From: Gongronella butleri
Taxonomy: Eukaryota > Mucoromycota > Mucoromycetes > Mucorales > Cunninghamellaceae
Assembly (NCBI GenBank): GCA_025201375.1
Contig: JAIWZP010000018.1
Location: forward strand, 62,001 to 126,000
DNA length: 64,000 nt
Reading direction: 5' to 3'
The notes under the pieces: generated by a model
What the model was told of the DNA's origin: nothing
The model's input: the letters and a program-made list of their open reading frames with translations, nothing else
The model's database searches: none
Position numbers and translations under genes: made by a program
In this document: piece by piece, positions 30,858 through 43,129 of the stretch
Position numbering within the stretch: the first letter of the stretch is position 1
How the letters are laid out: every line of letters starts with the position of its first letter

Positions 30858-32944
30858 CTAGTCCAAGTCGAGATCCATGTGTGTTTCATTGTGTGCCTCT
30901 GACGAGGGCGTGCGCGGACTTGATCTCTGTTGTTGCTGTTGTTGTTGTTGGGATTGCTGCTGTTGATTTTGGCCTGGGCCCCATGAGAAAGCGCCCGGGA
31001 TATTGGCGGGCCACGTGCCTGGTGCGGCGGCGGGGCGGACGCCGGTGCCGCCGTTGCCTGAGAACCAAGAGAACGACGAAGGAATGGGTGAGCTGCGCGT
31101 GCGTTGATTATCGGGTATGCTGACGTCGGCGTGTGCCTGGCGCGTCGTGTTGCTTGTGTTGCTTGTGCTGCTGCTGCTGGCGGCGCCACCATCGCCGGGT
31201 GGCGCGGAAGACGACGTGGGTGCGTTGTGTGGTGATGAGGACGACCCTGGGGCAGGTGTCCTGCGGTCGTCTTCGCTGCTGGCATGATCATCTGCCGAGG
31301 GTGCATGCGCCTCGTCGTCGTGCTCCGTCGTGATCACCGAATGTCGACTAGAAATCATCAAAAAAAAAAAAGAGAGAGAAAAAAAATGAGAAAAAAAAAG
31401 AAAAGCGAGAAAAATGAGAAAAAATGCAAAAAAGCGCGTCAATGACGCGTTCAATTGCACGCCGTCCAACGTGTCGCTAACAACATCTTCGCCACTTACC
31501 AGACGGGACAGGTGCCATTGACCTTGAGCCAGGGTTTGATGCAGTCGTCGTGGAAAATATGCTGACACGGCAATTCCGTCACAATTTCGGCAGCGTTAAA
31601 TTCATCCTTGCACACCGAGCAGTCTGCTTGCTCCTCTGATCGAATAAAAAAAAAAAAAAAGAAAAGGATAAAAAGTTAATTCTCTCGCTGGCGATGAAAT
31701 CATTTGTGCGAAAATGTCACGTACTGAATTCTTCTGGTGTTAGGGCGCGTCGTGGCAGGCCAGCAATGACGTCCTCGGGTGCCGGTGGCGGTGCGGTTCG
31801 CCTAAAAGTTTCAAAAAAAAAAAAAAGGTAAGGGGCGGTGAATAAGGCGGCAATGGGTCTGCGGGACACACAAAAAAAAAAAAAGGCAAAATTTTACCCG
31901 CCCGTCTGTTCCATCAATTGTGTAATAATATTGTCCAATGCGGCCTGCGAGAATACATAGTCGTTGGGGTTGCCCGCGAGGCCCGCGTCCATAGATGTAC
32001 CCGTCAATGTCGAAAGCAATTGCATGATGCTATGGAAGAAAATGGAAAAAAGGGGGCCATCGCGGGGAAAACGGAGCGCATTTGTCAGCCAATTCGTGCT
32101 TTTTTTTCCTTTCCCTTTCATTTTTTTTTTTTTTTTGTATTTTGCTTTTCTTACCCTTGGAAGCTGTTTCCGAAATCATTGCGTTGTTGGTCTTGCTGTG
32201 TTTGTGCTGTATTGTTGTCAGACGTGGAGCTAAAGTGGAAATAAGTGGTGCCATCGCGTCCTTGTGTGCCTTGCTGTTGGCCATCGTCGACATTGATGGG
32301 TCTGAATTGCATGTTGCCATCCATGACACCGCTATAAATGATCATGGGGGTGCGTCTGCGATGCTGATCGGCATCAGATGATGGGTTGTGGTCGTGGTCA
32401 TGGTCATGGCCGTCGTGGTCGTCTTGGCGGGTTTGTTCGCCCTGTTGACCATGCTGGCCCTGTTGTTGCTGCTGTTGTTGCGGCAAATTGCCGCTAAGAA
32501 TCGTGGAAAAGATGTTTTGCAGCATATCGCTCATGGACGCGGGAGCCTCGCCGCCGCCTTCCGTCTCGGGGGTCGTGAAGTGGAAACGCGCTGTGCCACC
32601 TTGTGGGCCTTGCGCCTGGTTGCCCAGCGCACCACGAAAGAATTGGAAGATATCCTCATCCCCTTGCCCATCAGCCCCACCGCCACCACCGCCACCGAGA
32701 AACGAACGAGGGTCGTCACCCGTGTCATCGTCCACCTAGGGACCGAAAGAAAAAAGAAATACAGAGATAAAAAAAAAACGTGAGTCATAAGGCTCTTTTG
32801 ACCATTTTCTTGCTTTTTTTTCACCTCTTCGATAAACTGTTCATTGCAGACTTGACACGTGGGGTCCGGCGCCATATAGATGGGTACCTCACGACCGCAG
32901 GCGTGGCAAAAATACCGGGGTGAGTGCGTGTGAGAGTCGGCCAT
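30858..32944 (-). CDS. RING-H2 E3 ubiquitin ligase, RNF115/RNF126-like
   Basis: Ubiquitin ligase of the RNF126/BCA2 type. The N-terminus has the family zinc ribbon (YFCHACGREVPIYMAPDPTC then QVCNEQF), which in homologues binds BAG6 or ubiquitinated clients. A long low-complexity region follows (a nine-glycine run broken once by Ala, seven-glutamine run, and a His/Asp repeat DGHDHDHDH). After short exons comes the RING-H2: ADCSVCKDEFNAAEIVTELP, CQHIFHDDCIKPWLK and NGTCPVCRH, with all eight ligands; the last cysteine codon is split by an intron. The final ~200 residues are Ser/Pro/Gln-rich and end DLDLD. Homologues act in cytosolic quality control and endosomal receptor degradation. Divergent from the arrestin gene, 303 bases apart. 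Confidence 0.88.
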
Positions 32945-33247
32945 AAAAAATGCAACAAAAAAAGAAAAAGAAAAAGGAAACGACGAGAAAAAGAAGAAAA
33001 AAAGCAAGAAACACAGACGAAATAAGCTTTTTTTTTTTGGCTGACAAGTTCAAACCACGCACGCGCCCCCCTTCCTTTCCGCTTTGCTTGGGGGAGCGTG
33101 ACTCGTGGTCTCGCCCCCCCACCAAACCAGTCCCAGGCTCTTTCAAAAGCAACGGCCCATTCCAATCCAATCCTGCCCATAATAATTGCCATTGTTCATG
33201 GGAATGGGGGACCTTTTTTCTTCTCTTTTTCTCTTTTTTTCTTCATC
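32945..33247. promoter_or_regulatory. Short divergent promoter with paired CCAAT boxes
   Basis: This 303-base interval separates the divergent RING and arrestin genes and must contain both promoters. Two CCAAT pentamers are adjacent at 33162-33166 and 33167-33171, about 80 bases before the arrestin ATG. Occupation by a HAP/NF-Y complex is inference. Confidence 0.45.
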
Positions 33248-35437
33248 ATGGCCAAAAGAAAGAATGATCCTTTATATGGTCTGTGGCGCCGCTTCACCGT
33301 GCATGACGCGCCAGCAGAGCCAACAATCACCATTTACCTCAAATCACCGCACGCCATTAGCGGCGATTATCTCAAAGGCACCGTCGTCATCTCTCCCATC
33401 GTCCATATTGATCAATTGCAATTGCATCTCATCGGGTCAGAGAGTATGCCAAAAAAAAAAAAAAAAAATAGGGAAAAAAAATGGAAAGCGAACGAAAAAA
33501 AAAAGCGGAAATGGAAGCATTGGACCGCAGCGCCCCCAATTGACCTGCCCATTTTCCAAATAGTCATTTACGACGCCGCACGATTCCAGCCCAATTCACA
33601 CGTCCACACATTCCTTCAGGTCCCGTGCCACATCCTCGATGATGAACCAAGGCCAAATGAGACGTGTGTGCCATTTGTCGTGCCATTGCCGCTTGCCATG
33701 AGCACGAGTTATAAGGACAAAAAATGTCAAATTCAATACCAATTGCGATGGTACGTAAACGAAAAGGGTTGAGAGGAGGAAAGGACACGTGACAAAATTT
33801 TGACAATGCAAAACGTGATTTTTTTTTGTTACATTTTTTCGCTCTTTTGGGCTCCAGTCGAGCGACGTGTCGTGACGATCGCGTGTTGGAAGCGGTGCGC
33901 GTTGTGCCGATTTACCAGAGTGTCGCGAGTTTCCATGCATCGGGATCGACACCCTTGCACCAGCCGATTTGCGACAAGCGCAATGCCTGGGACAGACCGT
34001 CGTCGGGGTTGTACTCGCCCATCTCGGGCTCAATGCCCACGGGGGCGTCGCCCGTGCACGGTGTGGACGTGACAATCACGCTGGCCAAGCACATGTGGGT
34101 GGCCGGCGCACTCATGTATGTCGACATGACGCTCGAGAACCAATCCATGCATACCATTGAAGATATCCACATTGAACTGATCCGCCGGCAAAATACGTTT
34201 GCCAACATGCGGCGTAGCCACCCTTTTGGCCTCATGCCCGTCACCTCCTCGTGTGAATCCATCGCCGCCACAAGTTTGCACGAAAAGGGCTGGTGGCAAC
34301 CCATTGCTCCCAATTGTAAGGATCATGTCACCATCCCGTTGGACATTCCGGTAAGATGCTTGTTGGGATGTGCACCATACAAATCCCTAGTTTGAACAGG
34401 ACGATTCGTTGACCGTGATTTACCTCTTTTTTTCTTTCTTTTTCTTTTTTTTTTCTTCTCAATTCTCGTGTAGGCGCACGCGTTTACGATTAAATTACAA
34501 AAGCTGGTGGATATTTCGTTTGCTGTTCGCGTGGCGATCCGGTCGCATGCGAGGTAAAGTCGGTCAAAAACGCGCAAAACACGATTTTATTTTATTTATT
34601 TTATTTTTTTCTTTGCGTAGCAAGGACGATCTGGCGGAGATCCCAATTGTGGTTGCGCACAAGGTGGCGACGCAACATCACCCTGTGTTTGTTGATAAGG
34701 AGCTGCCATCGCTCGCGTCGTCATTGTCGGCGGGGTCATGTGTCTCCAACGAATATTTGCCATTTGTACCACAAAGGACGTCATTTACGCCGCCGATCGC
34801 GCGCAAGAGGATGCCCCCTGTCAAGCACGATTCATCTGCATCTTCAACAGCCGCCGCAGTCGCTGCACCGGTGTCGCCTTCCTCGACCGCAACGACGTCA
34901 TTGTCGGCCGCACTCTGTACAGCCTCGTGCTCATCGTTTTCCTCGTCCGGCACCGTGCCAAATTCGCTCGCAATCACGCCTGCAGCCGAGGCGTCCAGCA
35001 GCATTCCTCGTCGCCAGAGCAACAGCAAGTTTCATCGATGGATGAAGCGCAATTGGGTGGATAAACACGTTGCTCGCACCACTGCCACGTCACCCACGAC
35101 AAACATCCATGACAATGCAAACACGGAGCGTATCGGCGGTCACGCCATGACGAAATCAGCACGTCCAAAGATGATTCGCGCGTGCGAATCATTTTTATCG
35201 CATACAAAGACGTCCTTGCTGTCATCGTCGGCATCACTGTCGATCCTGCTCGACAAGACCAAAAAAATCAAAGCAGCATCATCGTCGCGCGTCCATGCTG
35301 CGCCAAACCCGCTTGCACACAAACATCATCGCGTGACACGTAGCAACGCGAGCCATCTTTCCGCTTTTACCGCGCCATCTCAAAAATTCGAGCTTACAGT
35401 CCAGGACTTGGATCTCTATTCACAATGGCATGTCTAG
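33248..35437 (+). CDS. Arrestin-domain adaptor protein
   Basis: Five exons (33248-33443, 33564-33750, 33858-34350, 34474-34553, 34621-35437) give 590 residues. The N-terminal arrestin fold begins at residue 22 (PAEPTITIYLKSPHAISGDY, LKGTVVISP, IDQLQLHLIGSE), continues through VPCHILDDEPRPNETCVPFV and YKDKKCQIQYQLR. The C-terminal arrestin fold runs from VDVTITLAKHMWVAGALMYV through IEDIHIELIRRQ to AFTIKLQKLVDISFAVRVAI and IPIVVAHKV. The last ~200 residues are Ser/Thr/Ala-rich and basic. Fungal proteins of this class recruit Rsp5-type ubiquitin ligases to membrane permeases. I could not find a clear PPxY motif in the translated part, so the ligase link is unproven. Neighbouring RING E3 may be coincidence. 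Confidence 0.82.
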
Positions 35438-36006
35438 AATGGAATTGGGGTGGGGGAGGGGGAAGCAAGCAGCCTCTCCTTAAAAAAAATACCAAATAAA
35501 AAAAAAGCATAAAAGAGAAATTCGAGATTGTCGTCCCATTGATTTGAAGAAAAATAATAAATAAAACAAGATTGGCGCCTGTCCACTTGATTGTGCACAT
35601 TTCAGGGCGCGTGCCATCTCCATGGACGATGAGCAACGAATTAAAGTTCAAACGGCTCTCCTATTTTCATTTGTCCTCTTTTCTTTTGTTTACGCGTCAA
35701 TGCGCTTTGATGGCTCGATAAGATAAGACCGCTTGGGTTGTCCCCATGATGCGTATCATGGCCCTTGTCTATCGACGATGTCTTATCGACATTGCTGTAC
35801 CTGGTACACTGTACCAGCAAGCAACGATGTGAATTTCTAATTTTTTTTGTTTGCGCCATGCCAGCGAGCATTGAGACAACTCTGAACAGAAAAGTGGACT
35901 CCTGGAGAGGTGGGTGCGACCTCCATACAATGGACGGCAATTCGGCACGTCCCCATCCCCTGAGAATATAAAAAAAGAGAAAAAAGGCTTCTGCCCTCCT
36001 TTTTTT
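35438..36006. other. Intergenic region between arrestin and GATA genes (convergent)
   Basis: Both genes end toward this region. It includes AATAAA at 35495-35500 for the arrestin gene and a small tgtacctggtacactgtacc palindrome near 35796-35816. No gene recognised. Confidence 0.5.
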
Positions 36007-36924
36007 TCAGTACCAAGGGCTATGGTCTGATCTTTTATTTTTCGATGGTCGCCTATTTCTCTTTTTGATGGTATCTGTTTTCAATGCGAGTGGTCGGACA
36101 GTACCATGCAACTTATAAAAGAGGCCGCAGGCATTACAAAGTGGCTGGCCTGCGTCATTGCGACGCCATAGCGGTGTGTTGGCTGTGTGGCAATTCGTGC
36201 ATTGGATAAGCGACACGGTGGTGCGATTTTTTTTCTTGCGATAGGGTCGTTTTTTGCGTGGTTGTGGCGGCGCGGGTGCATTTGTGCGCGTTTTCGTCGA
36301 AATGTCGTCATTGTCGTCGCCGTCGTCACCCTCGTCATCGTCATCGCCCAGATGAGGTGGCCATTGGCCGCCGTCCTCGACAAGGCTATTGACGGTGTCC
36401 AGCTCCATCTTGTAATAATCGTCGAGAATCCACTTGTGCAGCGTCGGATGCGGCGCCTGGTCATGCGGATGCACGGCTCGGGGTTGTGGTGGCTCTAATG
36501 GCAGCTGTGGTGGTTGTGATGGTGGTGGTGGTTGTGGATGATGGGCAAGGATGTTACTGGCTGGGTATGGATGGCTGGGAGGCAGAGGATGGTGTAGTTG
36601 TTGAGAATGAAATGGCAAATGTTGAGGGTTTGTTGTATGCGATGCGCCGGCAAGCGATGCCGACTGGCTGCTCGGATGAAAGTGATGATTAGCGTGAATG
36701 CCAACGAGTGTGGGCGCTTGCCCCACGTGCGCCTTTATCTCCGACGCGCCCACGTACGCGTGCGGTGCCGCAACAGCGTCGTGCATCACGCCAAACGCAG
36801 CTCGTCGAAAATTGCCTTCCTGCCAAACATCGTTTGCCATGGGCGGCAGTGTTGAAAGGATCGTCCCCATCGGTGGTGATGGCAAGGGGTTGAGCCAGGG
36901 CAGTGTGTGATAGTGATTGGTCAT
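36007..36924 (-). CDS. GATA-type zinc-finger transcription factor
   Basis: Single open frame of 305 codons from ATG 36924 to TGA 36007. The C-terminal GATA finger is complete: [20 protein letters not shown] then [18 protein letters not shown], spacing C-X2-C-X17-C-X2-C, followed by the basic tail [17 protein letters not shown]. The 17-residue loop places it with AreA/SRE-type factors, which act on nitrogen, iron or development genes. Just before the finger lies a basic patch ([13 protein letters not shown]), a probable nuclear signal. The N-terminal half is His/Pro-rich with an acidic stretch ([15 protein letters not shown]). Only one finger is present, so a two-finger siderophore repressor is unlikely. 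Upstream exons cannot be excluded. Confidence 0.88.
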   Translation of the reverse strand: MTNHYHTLPWLNPLPSPPMGTILSTLPPMANDVWQEGNFRRAAFGVMHDAVAAPHAYVGASEIKAHVGQAPTLVGIHANHHFHPSSQSASLAGASHTTNPQHLPFHSQQLHHPLPPSHPYPASNILAHHPQPPPPSQPPQLPLEPPQPRAVHPHDQAPHPTLHKWILDDYYKMELDTVNSLVEDGGQWPPHLGDDDDEGDDGDDNDDISTKTRTNAPAPPQPRKKRPYRKKKNRTTVSLIQCTNCHTANTPLWRRNDAGQPLCNACGLFYKLHGTVRPLALKTDTIKKRNRRPSKNKRSDHSPWY

Positions 36925-38490
36925 GCCCGTGTCTTTTTTTTTTTTTTGACAAATTGGCGTGTAACGCGTCTTGACAGCTGGGATGCTCGAAAGGAAAAAA
37001 AAAAAGTAAAAGAAAAAATAAATGGAAAGGAAGGGGAGAGAAAAGAGGGGTCTAATGGTGCGATCATCCAAAAAAAAAAAAATCCTTTTTAAAATCAATG
37101 GTGACATGATGGCAGCAAATGACGCAGTTTCAAAAGGCAATGAGACGGATGATGCGCGTGGCCATTGGCTCTATACTGATAGAAAAAAAGGGTGTGCCGG
37201 GTCGCATTTTGCCTCTGAGCATTTTTGCCTCAGCCTCCTAAGTATCCGCTTTTTCCCTCCCCCTTGCTTTCAACCGCACCTCCTTTATTTTAACCTCGGT
37301 GCCGAGTGAAATTCGTAGCATCATCCCCAGTCTGTTGCGCACGCCATTGCTCGCGGTTCGCTCGCAAATGGAGAGCGCCTCCTTTGTTTTTCTCCCCTTT
37401 TTTTCTCTCTCTCTTTTGTGCATCCCCACACTTTTTCCTTCTTCCTTTTTGCTACCCCCTTGTCGGCGTCATCCCTGAACAGAGATTAAATAATGGGATG
37501 CTGGCACAGCAGCCAAGAGATGGCATTCATTTTGCCTAATTTCCATGATGATCAGACGCGCTGTCTATATCCGGAAGGAGACGTCGATAGCAAATCAGCA
37601 TTCAAATGGGTCGCGCACGCGATTGGGGATATCAAGGCTCATTTTTTTCTCTTCTTTTCTATCGGGGCATCCTCGTTTGTGACCAGGCTTTCTATCAGTC
37701 TCTTGATTTTTTCGCTCTTTTTCTCATTTCTGCATCCCTTTTATCGCTTGCATGAATAAAAAAACGTGAGGCCACTCCTCCGATCCCTGGGCCCCTTGGC
37801 TTCCCTGTCTGTCTCTTTGTCTAGGTTTTCTTGTCAGCATCCCCTATTTTTATTTTTTTGTCATTTCGGTATTTCTGGCCGGTGCCCGTCGAGATGGATG
37901 ATGGGTCTGATGGTCCAATTTTTTTTTTGTCGTCACGAGTATCCAATAGCCAGACGTGCACGCGTGCACGCGTGGGCGTGTTGTGAGGTAATGGGAACAC
38001 GAGCTTTTCCAAGCTGGGGAACGACAACGTGGCTATTTCTTCAATTTTATTTGCCTTTTTTTTTTTTTTGATTTTTTTTGTCTCGAGATGGGATCACAAG
38101 ATGAATAAAAAAAAAGGGTGAGATCAGAGCGAGCAAAAAAAAGGGAAAAAAGGAGGTGGCAGATGCTTTTTGGCTTGCCAATTGGGCTTGGAGCACAGGC
38201 ACACAGACATTAATTAAGCATGCTTCTGTGCGGACAATTTTGGGCAAACAGAAGCACAATGCCCCTCCTTGATGAATTTGTTTGTTCTCGATACACTCCA
38301 TTGAGTGGATGGACAATCCTTGGACGCGCTTTTGTTTGGGCAGCCGCTGCAAAGCAGAAACGCGGAGCAGCCAATCAAGACAGCGAATGGCCACAGGGAC
38401 AAAAGGGGTTTGTGTCCGCCATTTCTTCCGTTTACTTTTTTTTTTTTTGTTCCCCCCTCTCTCCAATTGTGCCTATTTTTTTTTGCTTTT
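36925..38490. promoter_or_regulatory. Long divergent intergenic region between GATA factor and TSC1
   Basis: 1.57 kb with no recognisable gene; both flanking genes are transcribed away from it. It is T/C-rich, with pyrimidine tracts at 37380-37450 and 38040-38080. Long upstream regions are common for regulatory genes, but no specific site was identified. Confidence 0.45.
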
Positions 38491-39356
38491 ATGGTGACGC
38501 TGAAGGACATTATCAAGGCGGCGACCGAAGAGATACGCAAGGCGACAGGGTCGTCTGACGGGCAGGCCACGCTGGACGTGATTGAGGCGTATCTTGATGA
38601 GCATGGGCCTAGTGTTGGTGGGGCGAGTGGTTTGCCAGGCAAAGACGGCGGCGGCGACGACGGCGATGGCAAAGCGGCCGTCCTGGACAAGTTTTCGTCT
38701 GAGCTGTTTTATCTTTATAGCACGACAGTGCTCACGTCGCCCATTGCCGTGACCGTGGTGTCTTGCACGCCCGAAGCGCAGGCGCTGCATACAAAGCAAA
38801 GGCTGCTGCTCACTTTTTACCGCGCACTTGTGCCCCTGCTCGGCCCGCACAGACTTTTCAACACCTCATGGTGGCAAAAGGCCATCCACCCGATCCTCAC
38901 CACCGCAACCTACACGGATGCCATCAAAAACGAGGCCCGCGGCATCGTCATCGACAGTCTCATTCTCGAATTGAACACGACAACCACCACAACAGCAAGC
39001 CGAATCGTCGATGACTACCTGGCATCGGCCAAAAAGTACCAGGATCGCGAGCAGCAGCACATTGAAGCTGTTCTTGACGCGTCTGCCCAGGGTCAGGACG
39101 ACATCCGATTGCAGCATCAAGCGCTACTTGCCATGGATCAGGATGAATGGTCCAAAAATCTGCTTTCCATCCTCATGGCCATCGGCGCAGCAAAAACAAA
39201 GCCCTTCTTTTGTCTGCTCGATAAATACTTTCAAAACAGCCACGACAGATTGCAAATTGTCTATCTTCTCAGCGAATTCATGCTAAGAAAGGTATAAAAA
39301 TAACAAGAATATACAAACAAAAAAAAAAAAAACGTGCAATTGGGCGCGTCTCATTT

Positions 39357-39393
<37 letters not shown>

Positions 39394-42022
39394 TTGGAAT
39401 TAGCGAACGCACGCTCACGAGATCTTGGAGACGCCACTGTTTGATTCCATGCTGAAATCGCTCATGGTAAGTGTGGACGCTGCGATAGAAAAAAATCCAT
39501 TGACATGCTCAATTCCCCATCCTCCCCCCCTTTTTTTTCTTCTAGTACGACAACTCGACGACGCTGATTGCCATCTCCGTGACCAACATGATCATGCTGC
39601 TGCCGCGGATCTGCGCCATGTTGCCGCCGTTCTTGCCGCGATTGTTTTACATTTTTGCACGTGCCATCTCCTGGGACCAGCTCAGAGACATGCGCAAGCG
39701 CCAGTCCATCGTCGCGTCACCACGACCAAAGATGGACCCTACATGGGATTGCGCAGGTACAATGAGAAAAAAAAAAAAAAAGACCGTGTTGCGCAGAATT
39801 GACATTGCCTCCTTTTTTTTTTTTTTTTAGACTACACATTCTCAAAGTTGGCAGCACCGCCGTCGAATCCGCAGACGGGTCCTTTTTTCACAGCACTCTA
39901 TGGCCTGTATCCGTGCAATTTTCTAAAGTTTCTGCGCAAGCCGTACGCGTATTTTGAGTCTGTCGGCTTTGTGGTGCCCGAGGAATTTGACGAGGAGACA
40001 TTCCGCACGCGGACGGTGGGCCAGGTGACGCGACATATGCTGCACCCGACACTCGTCACCATGACAGCCGCCACGGAATTGACGGACCAGTCGCGCTGGA
40101 TGAAGATGGAACCGCCCGACGTCATTGCCCTCGTCATGAGCCTGGATCTCACCAATGCAGCGTCACGCTCTGCCTTTTCGTCAACTATCAGCCCCACCAA
40201 TGCACCCAATTCCATGGACCTGCTCGATACCTCCATCTGGTCAGCAACAAAGGATCAGACCCCCACCGCGTCCTCGATTGCCACTGAAGAAACTCAAGAA
40301 CAGCGAGAGCAACAACAAGAACAACAACAACAACAGAGAGGAAGCTTGCCTCAAAAGCTGCCGCAGCACCCGCTGGCACCCCCATTGCATCACCCGCAAC
40401 CGGTCGCTGCCATAGATACCACCACCAACAATCAAAACAAGCAGCTGCAGCCGCAGCACGCACCATCGCCATCCACGTCCGCCACATTCAAGCAGCCCAT
40501 GATGGAAACCATCGTCAACATGCACAAAGCCCTCAAGAGCGGGTCTGAAATCTTGGCCGGCGACGATATTTGGGTAAAAAAAAAAAAAAAAAAAATAGGG
40601 GAAGAAAGATAGAAAAAGCACAAATTCATCATTTTTCGATATTTTTTTGTCCTTTTTTTTCATTAGGATGCGACGATTCTACAGCAGCATGTGACGTCAC
40701 CATCCGTGTCGACATGCACGTCGCCGCACGTCAAGATGCCCTCGGCGGCCAGCCAGCCATTTGCGCCCGTGCCAGATGTCAATCACATGGTCGAAGGCGC
40801 GTCGGCAGCTGGTGACGCGTCGACGACGTCGGCGGCGCAGCAGGCGGCGATCTTGCAGCAAGCAGCGGCCAACATGTCGTCCGAGACCAAGCTGCTGATT
40901 GCCGGTTTGAAGCGCGAGGTGCTTTTGCTGCGCAACGAGCTGACGTTTGAATTGTTCCTCAAACAGCAGCATTTGCAGCACATTGGCCGCCTGCACCGCG
41001 AGCATGTGATGGACAGCACCGTCGAGGCTGAGCGCCAGCAGCTGTACAATGCGAATCGCATGCTGCGTGCCCAGCTCACGCAGACAACCGCCGCACTCGA
41101 GAAGCTGCGCACAGAGACAGCCATGGCCAAGCAAAAGCACATCAAGTGGGAGGATGACCAATCAGGCAAGCTGCGCGGCTATCGCGATGCACGCAAGGAA
41201 TGGCAGGCACATATGGAGGTGGTGAAAAAGGATCTTGATGATTTGCGCCTCGTCGTCGATGACAGGACAATGGAATTGGAACAGGCTCGCAAAGTGTAAG
41301 TGAATCAACTTACAAAAAAAAAAAAAAAGAGAGAGAAAAAAAAAGTGTGTGCGCCAAGAAAAAGGCCGTTGAATCCCCCCTTTTAATTTTTTTTTTTAGC
41401 ATTTTTGATCTTCAAAGCGAAGTGACGACGCTGCAGCCAATGGTGGAAAAGGCGAGCAACTACGAGCAGCGCATTCGTCAACTCACCCAGCAAATGTTGC
41501 TGTGGGAAGAGGACACGGCGCATCTAAAGGAGCAGAAAAAGTACATCAAGGGCTTACTTTCGCAGTGGTGGAGCATGGAAGAGCTCGTTGCCAGTCTTCA
41601 AGCCGAGAACCGCGCGCACGAAGAGGAGCTTTCGTAAGTTGACAATGACACAGGGACAACAGCTAGAATGTTCATGTGCAATGACCAACTCACACATGCC
41701 ATATTTCTTTTTTTAAAACCATAGTCAACGAGCGCAAGTGCCGCGTGCAGCCCCTGTCGCGAGCGCACCTCCCGCTAACCCAGCAGCCGTGTTTGAGCCC
41801 TCCGCTGCGCGACAAAAGGAGCTGGATGAACTAAAGCAGGCAATGCGTGCACTCAAGGACGAGCTGACCTCGGTGCAAATGGATAAGATTCGCCTCCAGG
41901 CCGACTTGGAACGATACCAGCACGACAATGCCCAAGCAGACGACGAGCAAGCATCAGCATCCATGCACGATGAGGACGAGAATGGGACTCAAGAACAAGA
42001 AACAAGCGAAGCGATATCTTAA
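38491..42022 (+). CDS. TSC1: Hamartin, TSC1 tumour-suppressor homologue
   Basis: TSC1 partners TSC2, the GTPase-activating complex for Rheb, and so restrains TORC1 growth signalling. Seven exons (38491-39291, 39404-39466, 39546-39756, 39831-40573, 40667-41295, 41400-41633, 41725-42022) add to 2979 bases, 992 residues. The N-terminal helical core has hamartin-like blocks: ALVPLLGPHRLFNTSWW, DRLQIVYLLSEFMLR, TLIAISVTNMIMLLPRICAM, LFYIFARAISWDQL, and the family signature FFTALYGLYPCNFLKFLRKP with YAYFESVGFVVPEEFDEE. A Gln/Pro/Ser linker (residues ~480-620) precedes a long C-terminal coiled coil (LLIAGLKREVLLLRNELTFE onward), the usual TSC2/TBC1D7-binding region. Intron 1 contains a 29-base T tract at 39361-39389, the longest in the window. 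Confidence 0.9.
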
Positions 42023-42057
42023 ATCATCCATTTTTGTTCTTCCATTTCCAAAATTAC

Positions 42058-42063
42058 AATAAA
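42058..42063 (+). terminator. Polyadenylation signal AATAAA of TSC1
   Basis: Exact AATAAA 36 bases after the TSC1 stop codon, on the coding strand. Confidence 0.6.
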
Positions 42064-42112
42064 CGCACCATCTCATGCATCCATCATCATTTACCGTATT
42101 ACAGTACATACT

Positions 42113-42400
42113 GTACAGTCACGAATTTTAACCTGGCAAAACTTGGTTCCTCGGATCGCCGTGCCATTCACCCACATAGTAGAATACGTCCATTTGCCGA
42201 TGAAAATGCCATAAAACCCTGGGCTCCATCGAATGGTTCTCCTGTAAAATGCAATCTACTTCGTATTTTCGCCACAAGTCAAACGCGACAAAGACGGGCC
42301 ACAGATCCTCGAAGCGCGGCTCACAAGAAAGAGCACGGGCTATTGCGCATGTGGCCATCGATGATCGCTTCAAAAAAAAGAGATCCAGGCAGAATTGACG
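42113..42400 (-). repeat. Dispersed repeat R3, copy C
   Basis: Reverse-orientation relative of 29941-30243. Matching blocks include tcggatcgccgtgccattca against the complement of 30150-30170 and ccacagatcctcgaagcg against the complement near 30010-30025. It is followed closely by R2 at 42540. Confidence 0.6.
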
Positions 42401-42539
42401 CGAACAGGTTGTCTGCGGGATAACTTGGACGTGTGAAAAACGCGTCAGACTTTGATTTAAGCGCGTCCGTTTCAAGTCGAATCCATACTGTACACCTCGA
42501 ACTTCTTTTGCTAGTGAATGTGTCGATGTAGCTCCAAGG

Positions 42540-42965
42540 ACGTTCGAACAAGATGATGAGCAAGTTTCTAAGGAAGCGCTAGTTTCATAGGCGTAAAAAA
42601 AGGGGTAAGATTGGCAGCATTTGGTTTCGTGCCGCGGCAACGACTGAGCGCCCGACGCGCGAGTCACCAAAATGAATCAGCAGGCAAACGGTAAAAGCGC
42701 TTGTGTTTTGAAGTGATCGCGTTGATATTCCGGCGACTTGGTGAGTAATGACTCTGAAAATTCGCATTTTCGATACAGGTTTGGCAAACATGATACTGGT
42801 TTGGCTCTGCCTGTCTGTACATATTCACAAATATGGGATTCCTTAGGCATGAAAAAAAGATCAGTCAGTATCTAAGCAAGTGCCCGAGAAATTGCACAAA
42901 AGCCTCATTTTCATCCGTTTTGGATATTTGCCCACAAATAAAGCGTTTGATCCGTCCATGTATAA
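42540..42965 (+). repeat. Dispersed repeat R2, second locus
   Basis: Same order of blocks as 2330-3110: gagcaagtttct, cagcatttggt-tcgt, atgaatcagc-ggcaaacg, gatctcggcgacttgg (here gatattccggcgacttgg), catattcacaaat, catccgttttggat and aaataaagcg-ttgatccgtcc. Substitutions and small gaps throughout show an old copy. Confidence 0.75.
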
Positions 42966-43129
42966 CAACGATCTCATTGATGCTCTGGATTTATTTTTGT
43001 ACAGAGAAAGGAAAATTAACAGGTACAGCTTTGTCCTGGGAACAAGCTATGAGTATTGGTTGTCGCGCACAAAACTGATTTTTTATATCTTTTTATTATC
43101 TTTTTACTATAACTGACGTAGGTACAAGT

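Noticed and set aside
41725..41964. Minus-strand Ser/Ala-rich frames opposite the TSC1 coiled coil
   Set aside because: Composition is that expected from antisense of a Gln/Glu/Leu-rich coil.
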